Assembly: GCA_002382645.1 (NCBI GenBank)
Contig: DFYP01000049.1
Coordinates: 1 to 14,334 of the forward strand
Origin: Desulfovibrio sp. UBA4079
Lineage (GTDB): Bacteria > Desulfobacterota > Desulfovibrionia > Desulfovibrionales > Desulfovibrionaceae
Reading direction: 5' to 3'
Length of the DNA: 14,334 nt
A model generated the notes under the pieces. That model had not been told where the DNA came from. It saw only the letters and a list, made by a program, of their open reading frames with translations, and made no database searches. Below, piece by piece: positions 12,069-14,334 of the stretch (position 1 is its first letter; every line of letters begins with the position of its first letter). The translations under genes and the position numbers were made by a program.

Positions 12069-14168
12069 ATGGCCCTGCAGACCCAGCTCATCACCAACTT
12101 CACCTCCGGCGAGCTCTCGCCCCGGCTGGAAGGCCGCGTGGACCTGGCCCGCTACTACAACGGCTGCCGCGAACTCAAAAACTTCATCGTGCACCCGCAC
12201 GGCGGGGCCTCCCGGCGCGGCGGGTTCCGCCTGGCCGCCGAGGCCGGCAACCCGGCCAAACCCTCCCTGCTCCTGGCCTTCGAGTTCAACGCCGAGCAGG
12301 CCTATGTGCTCGAGTTCTTCGAGGACGCCGCGGGCAACGGCAAGATGCGCGTGTTCAAGGACAGCGGCCTGGTCCTGGACGGGGGCGGCGCGGTGTACGC
12401 GCTCGGCTCGCCGTACGCCCAGGCCGACTTCGCGCGGCTGCGCCATGTGCAGTCCAACGACACGCTCTTTCTCGTGCACCCGGATCACCCGCCGCGCACC
12501 CTGACCCGCACGGACCACGCGGCCTGGGCCTTCGCCGAGATCGCCTTCACCGGAACCCCCGAGGCCTGGGGCCCGGGCAACCAGCCCACCGCGGTCTGCT
12601 TCTTCGAGCAGCGGCTCGTGCTGGCGGCCACGCCGGGCGAGCCCAACACCCTCTGGTTCTCGCGCGCGGGCGACTTCTTCGACCTGCGCACCGCCACCCG
12701 GGAAGTGCCCCTGGACGGCTGGCGCGACGTGGAGATCGCGGACAACGGGCAGAACGCCACGGACGGCCGCGCGGGCAACCGCTTCACGCTCTACGCCGGG
12801 GACGCCTCGTTCCAGGGCGGCAGCGCGCTCAAGGGCCGCGACCCCTCGGGCGCGGAGATCCGCTACTACCGCTACAAGGGCGCGCTCACGCGCCTGGCCG
12901 CCACCGCGGACCTCACCGTGACCTTCACCGACGACACGCCCGCGGCCGCGCAGATCGAGAGCGTGCACGACGCCTCCGGGGCCCTGCGCGCGGCCTTCTG
13001 GGAGGAGTTCGCGCCGGGCGAGCGCATCCCCGCGCCCACGGGCCAGGGGCCCGAGGAGGACGACGGCATCGAGGTGACCCTGGCCGCGGCCCAGGCCAAC
13101 GCCATCGAGTTCCTGGCGCCCAAGTCCCGGCTCTGGGTGGGCACGGCCGGGGCCGAATGGACCCTGGGCGGCGAGGGCGGCGGGGCCGTGACGCCCTTGT
13201 CCATCAAGGCCTCCCTGGAGGGCGTGGCCGGGGCCGCGCGAGTGCGGCCCGAGGCCGTGGGCCAGGCCACCCTGTTCGTCCAGCGCCAGGGCCGCAAGCT
13301 CCGCGAGCTGACCTACCGCTTCGAGTCCGACGGCCTGGCCTCCCGCGACCTGACGCTCCTCGCCGAGCACCTGACCCGGGGCGGGATCACGGCCCTGGCC
13401 TACGCCCAGGAGCCGGACTCCGTGCTCTTTTGCGTCCGGGCCGACGGGACGCTTCTGGCGCTCACCTACGAGCCGGACCAGGACGTGATCGCCTGGTCGC
13501 GCATGGACACGGCCGGGAGCTTCGAGGCCCTGGCCTGCGTGCCGGGCGCGGGCCGGGACCAGCTCTGGGCCGTGGTCCGGCGCCTGGTGGACGGGGCGGA
13601 GAAGCGCTTCGTGGAGGTGCTCGACCCCGGGCTCACCCCGGAGCGCGACGCGGCCCACGGCTTTTTCGTGGACTGCGGCCTGACCTACGAGGGCGAACCC
13701 GCGGCCCGGGTCACGGGGCTCGCCCATCTGGCGGGCGAGACCGTGCAGGTCCTGGCCGACGGCGCGGTGCTCCCGCCCAGGCAGGTGGACGGCGAGGGCG
13801 GCATCGACCTGGACCGGTCCGCCTCGGTGGTCCACGCGGGCCTGGGCTATGAGTCCGCGCTCACCACCATGCGCCTGGAGACCGGCCAGGGCGAGTCCCA
13901 GACCAGGAAGAAGCGCGTGACCCAGGTGGCCGTGCGCTTTTACCGGACCCTGGGCGGCAGCCTGGGCGCGCCGGACGGGCCGGTGGAAACCATGCATTTC
14001 CGGGCCTCGGGCGGGGCCATGGACCGGGCTCCGGAGCTCTGGTCCGGGGACCGGGTGGTCAAGTTCCCGCAGGGCTCGAACACCGACGGGCTCGTGCGCA
14101 TCACGGCCGATCAACCCCTGCCCATGACCGTGCTTCTCGTCTCTCCGGTGGTGGCGGTCCAGTCCTAG
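12069..14168 (+). CDS. Prophage virion structural protein (tail/hub type, podovirus-like)
   Basis: The protein has 699 residues. The N-terminus (ITNFTSGELSPRLEGRVDLA then RYYNGCRELKNFIVHPHGGA) is the hallmark of a large family found in podoviruses and prophages, in tail or head-tail structural modules. Further typical sections are AYVLEFFED, NDTLFLVHPDHPPRTL, QRLVLAATPGEPNTLWFSRAGDFFDL and APKSRLWVGTAGAEWTL (spelled with short breaks here). The rest is beta-rich with propeller-like repeats such as ALAYAQEPDSVLFCVRADG. Its exact place in the virion is not certain. The ATG at 12069 follows AAGGAGG at a 5-nt spacing, a strong ribosome site. Base composition is as GC-rich as the host genes. It starts a rightward unit with the next gene 23 bp away. 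Confidence 0.85.
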   Translation: MALQTQLITNFTSGELSPRLEGRVDLARYYNGCRELKNFIVHPHGGASRRGGFRLAAEAGNPAKPSLLLAFEFNAEQAYVLEFFEDAAGNGKMRVFKDSGLVLDGGGAVYALGSPYAQADFARLRHVQSNDTLFLVHPDHPPRTLTRTDHAAWAFAEIAFTGTPEAWGPGNQPTAVCFFEQRLVLAATPGEPNTLWFSRAGDFFDLRTATREVPLDGWRDVEIADNGQNATDGRAGNRFTLYAGDASFQGGSALKGRDPSGAEIRYYRYKGALTRLAATADLTVTFTDDTPAAAQIESVHDASGALRAAFWEEFAPGERIPAPTGQGPEEDDGIEVTLAAAQANAIEFLAPKSRLWVGTAGAEWTLGGEGGGAVTPLSIKASLEGVAGAARVRPEAVGQATLFVQRQGRKLRELTYRFESDGLASRDLTLLAEHLTRGGITALAYAQEPDSVLFCVRADGTLLALTYEPDQDVIAWSRMDTAGSFEALACVPGAGRDQLWAVVRRLVDGAEKRFVEVLDPGLTPERDAAHGFFVDCGLTYEGEPAARVTGLAHLAGETVQVLADGAVLPPRQVDGEGGIDLDRSASVVHAGLGYESALTTMRLETGQGESQTRKKRVTQVAVRFYRTLGGSLGAPDGPVETMHFRASGGAMDRAPELWSGDRVVKFPQGSNTDGLVRITADQPLPMTVLLVSPVVAVQS

Positions 14169-14191
14169 GCAGGGCGCAAACGGAGGATTCC

Positions 14192-14334
14192 ATGGGCGGA
14201 AACGCGGACATGAGCGGCTCGCTCCTGCGGGCCGGGCTGGACCTGGGCCGGAACCTGGCCCGTTCCCGGGAGCGCGGCGACGGCGACGCGGCCGAGGCGG
14301 CCGTGATCCTGGCCCGGGAGCGGGCCGCGGAGGA
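14192..14334 (+). CDS. 5-prime end of a second phage-region gene, function unknown
   Basis: The first 47 codons are visible; the gene continues past the right edge. GGAGG 5 nt before ATG 14192 is a strong ribosome site. The start MGGNADMSGSLLRAGLDLGR is followed by a charged, Ala/Arg/Glu-rich helical region (ERGDGDAAEAAVILARERAA). It begins 23 bp after the structural gene and is surely co-transcribed. Position suggests another virion or morphogenesis protein; the sequence seen is too short to name. Confidence 0.75.
   Translation, partial: MGGNADMSGSLLRAGLDLGRNLARSRERGDGDAAEAAVILARERAAE

Noticed and set aside
12042..14114. 690-codon minus-strand frame opposite the phage structural gene
   Set aside because: Repetitive Gly/Val/His/Ala shadow of a GC-rich gene, with no domain or ribosome site.
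1..14334. CRISPR arrays, tRNA/rRNA genes, insertion sequences, replication origin
   Set aside because: No evenly spaced repeats, cloverleaf, transposase reading frame or origin-like iteron cluster was seen on either strand.

Overview
The window is a GC-rich chromosomal segment with tightly packed genes on both strands. It reads like a member of the Desulfovibrionales or a related deltaproteobacterium. That placement is an inference from gene content (stand-alone radical-SAM proteins, abundant multidomain histidine kinases, a TrmI-type m1A methyltransferase) and from intergenic palindromes resembling ones I recall in that group; there is no rRNA or other phylogenetic marker here. No tRNA, rRNA, CRISPR array, transposase or integrase was seen.

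Layout. (1) 1-194, minus: the first 64 codons of a protein with a disordered, then Arg/Lys/Gly-rich N-terminus. (2) 303-1250, minus: a radical-SAM protein, divergent by only 40 bp from trmI (1291-2199, plus), which ends in a clear terminator. (3) 2271-3571: a self-contained Fic AMP-transferase unit with its own promoter, near-identical 23-bp direct repeats on both sides built from TCGACA half-sites, and a bidirectional terminator. (4) 3593-5212, minus: a small exported protein of unknown function, a terminator, then the magnesium channel CorA. (5) 5413-7548, plus: a membrane hybrid histidine kinase with a LytS/YhcK-type 5TM sensor. Its stop codon lies inside a 126-bp imperfect palindrome that separates it from the next, convergent pair. 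(6) 7695-10251, minus: rimO followed by a THUMP-type rRNA guanine-N2 methyltransferase. (7) 10360-11838, plus: a soluble histidine kinase whose N-terminal domain looks like a Rossmann-fold sensor. (8) 12069 to the right edge: a large virion structural protein of podovirus/prophage type and the start of a co-transcribed gene, marking the probable left side of a phage-derived region.

How they fit. At least three genes modify translation components (tRNA m1A58, ribosomal protein S12, 23S rRNA), and the radical-SAM protein belongs to the family of the wybutosine enzyme; the partial gene at the left may also be an RNA-binding protein. Two orphan histidine kinases lack an adjacent response-regulator gene. 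The most unusual structures are the repeat-bracketed fic gene, the 126-bp palindrome, the Rossmann-like kinase sensor and the phased T-tracts before the phage gene. I found no evidence for a wholly new multi-gene system; the best candidate for new biology is the fic gene with its flanking TCGACA sites.
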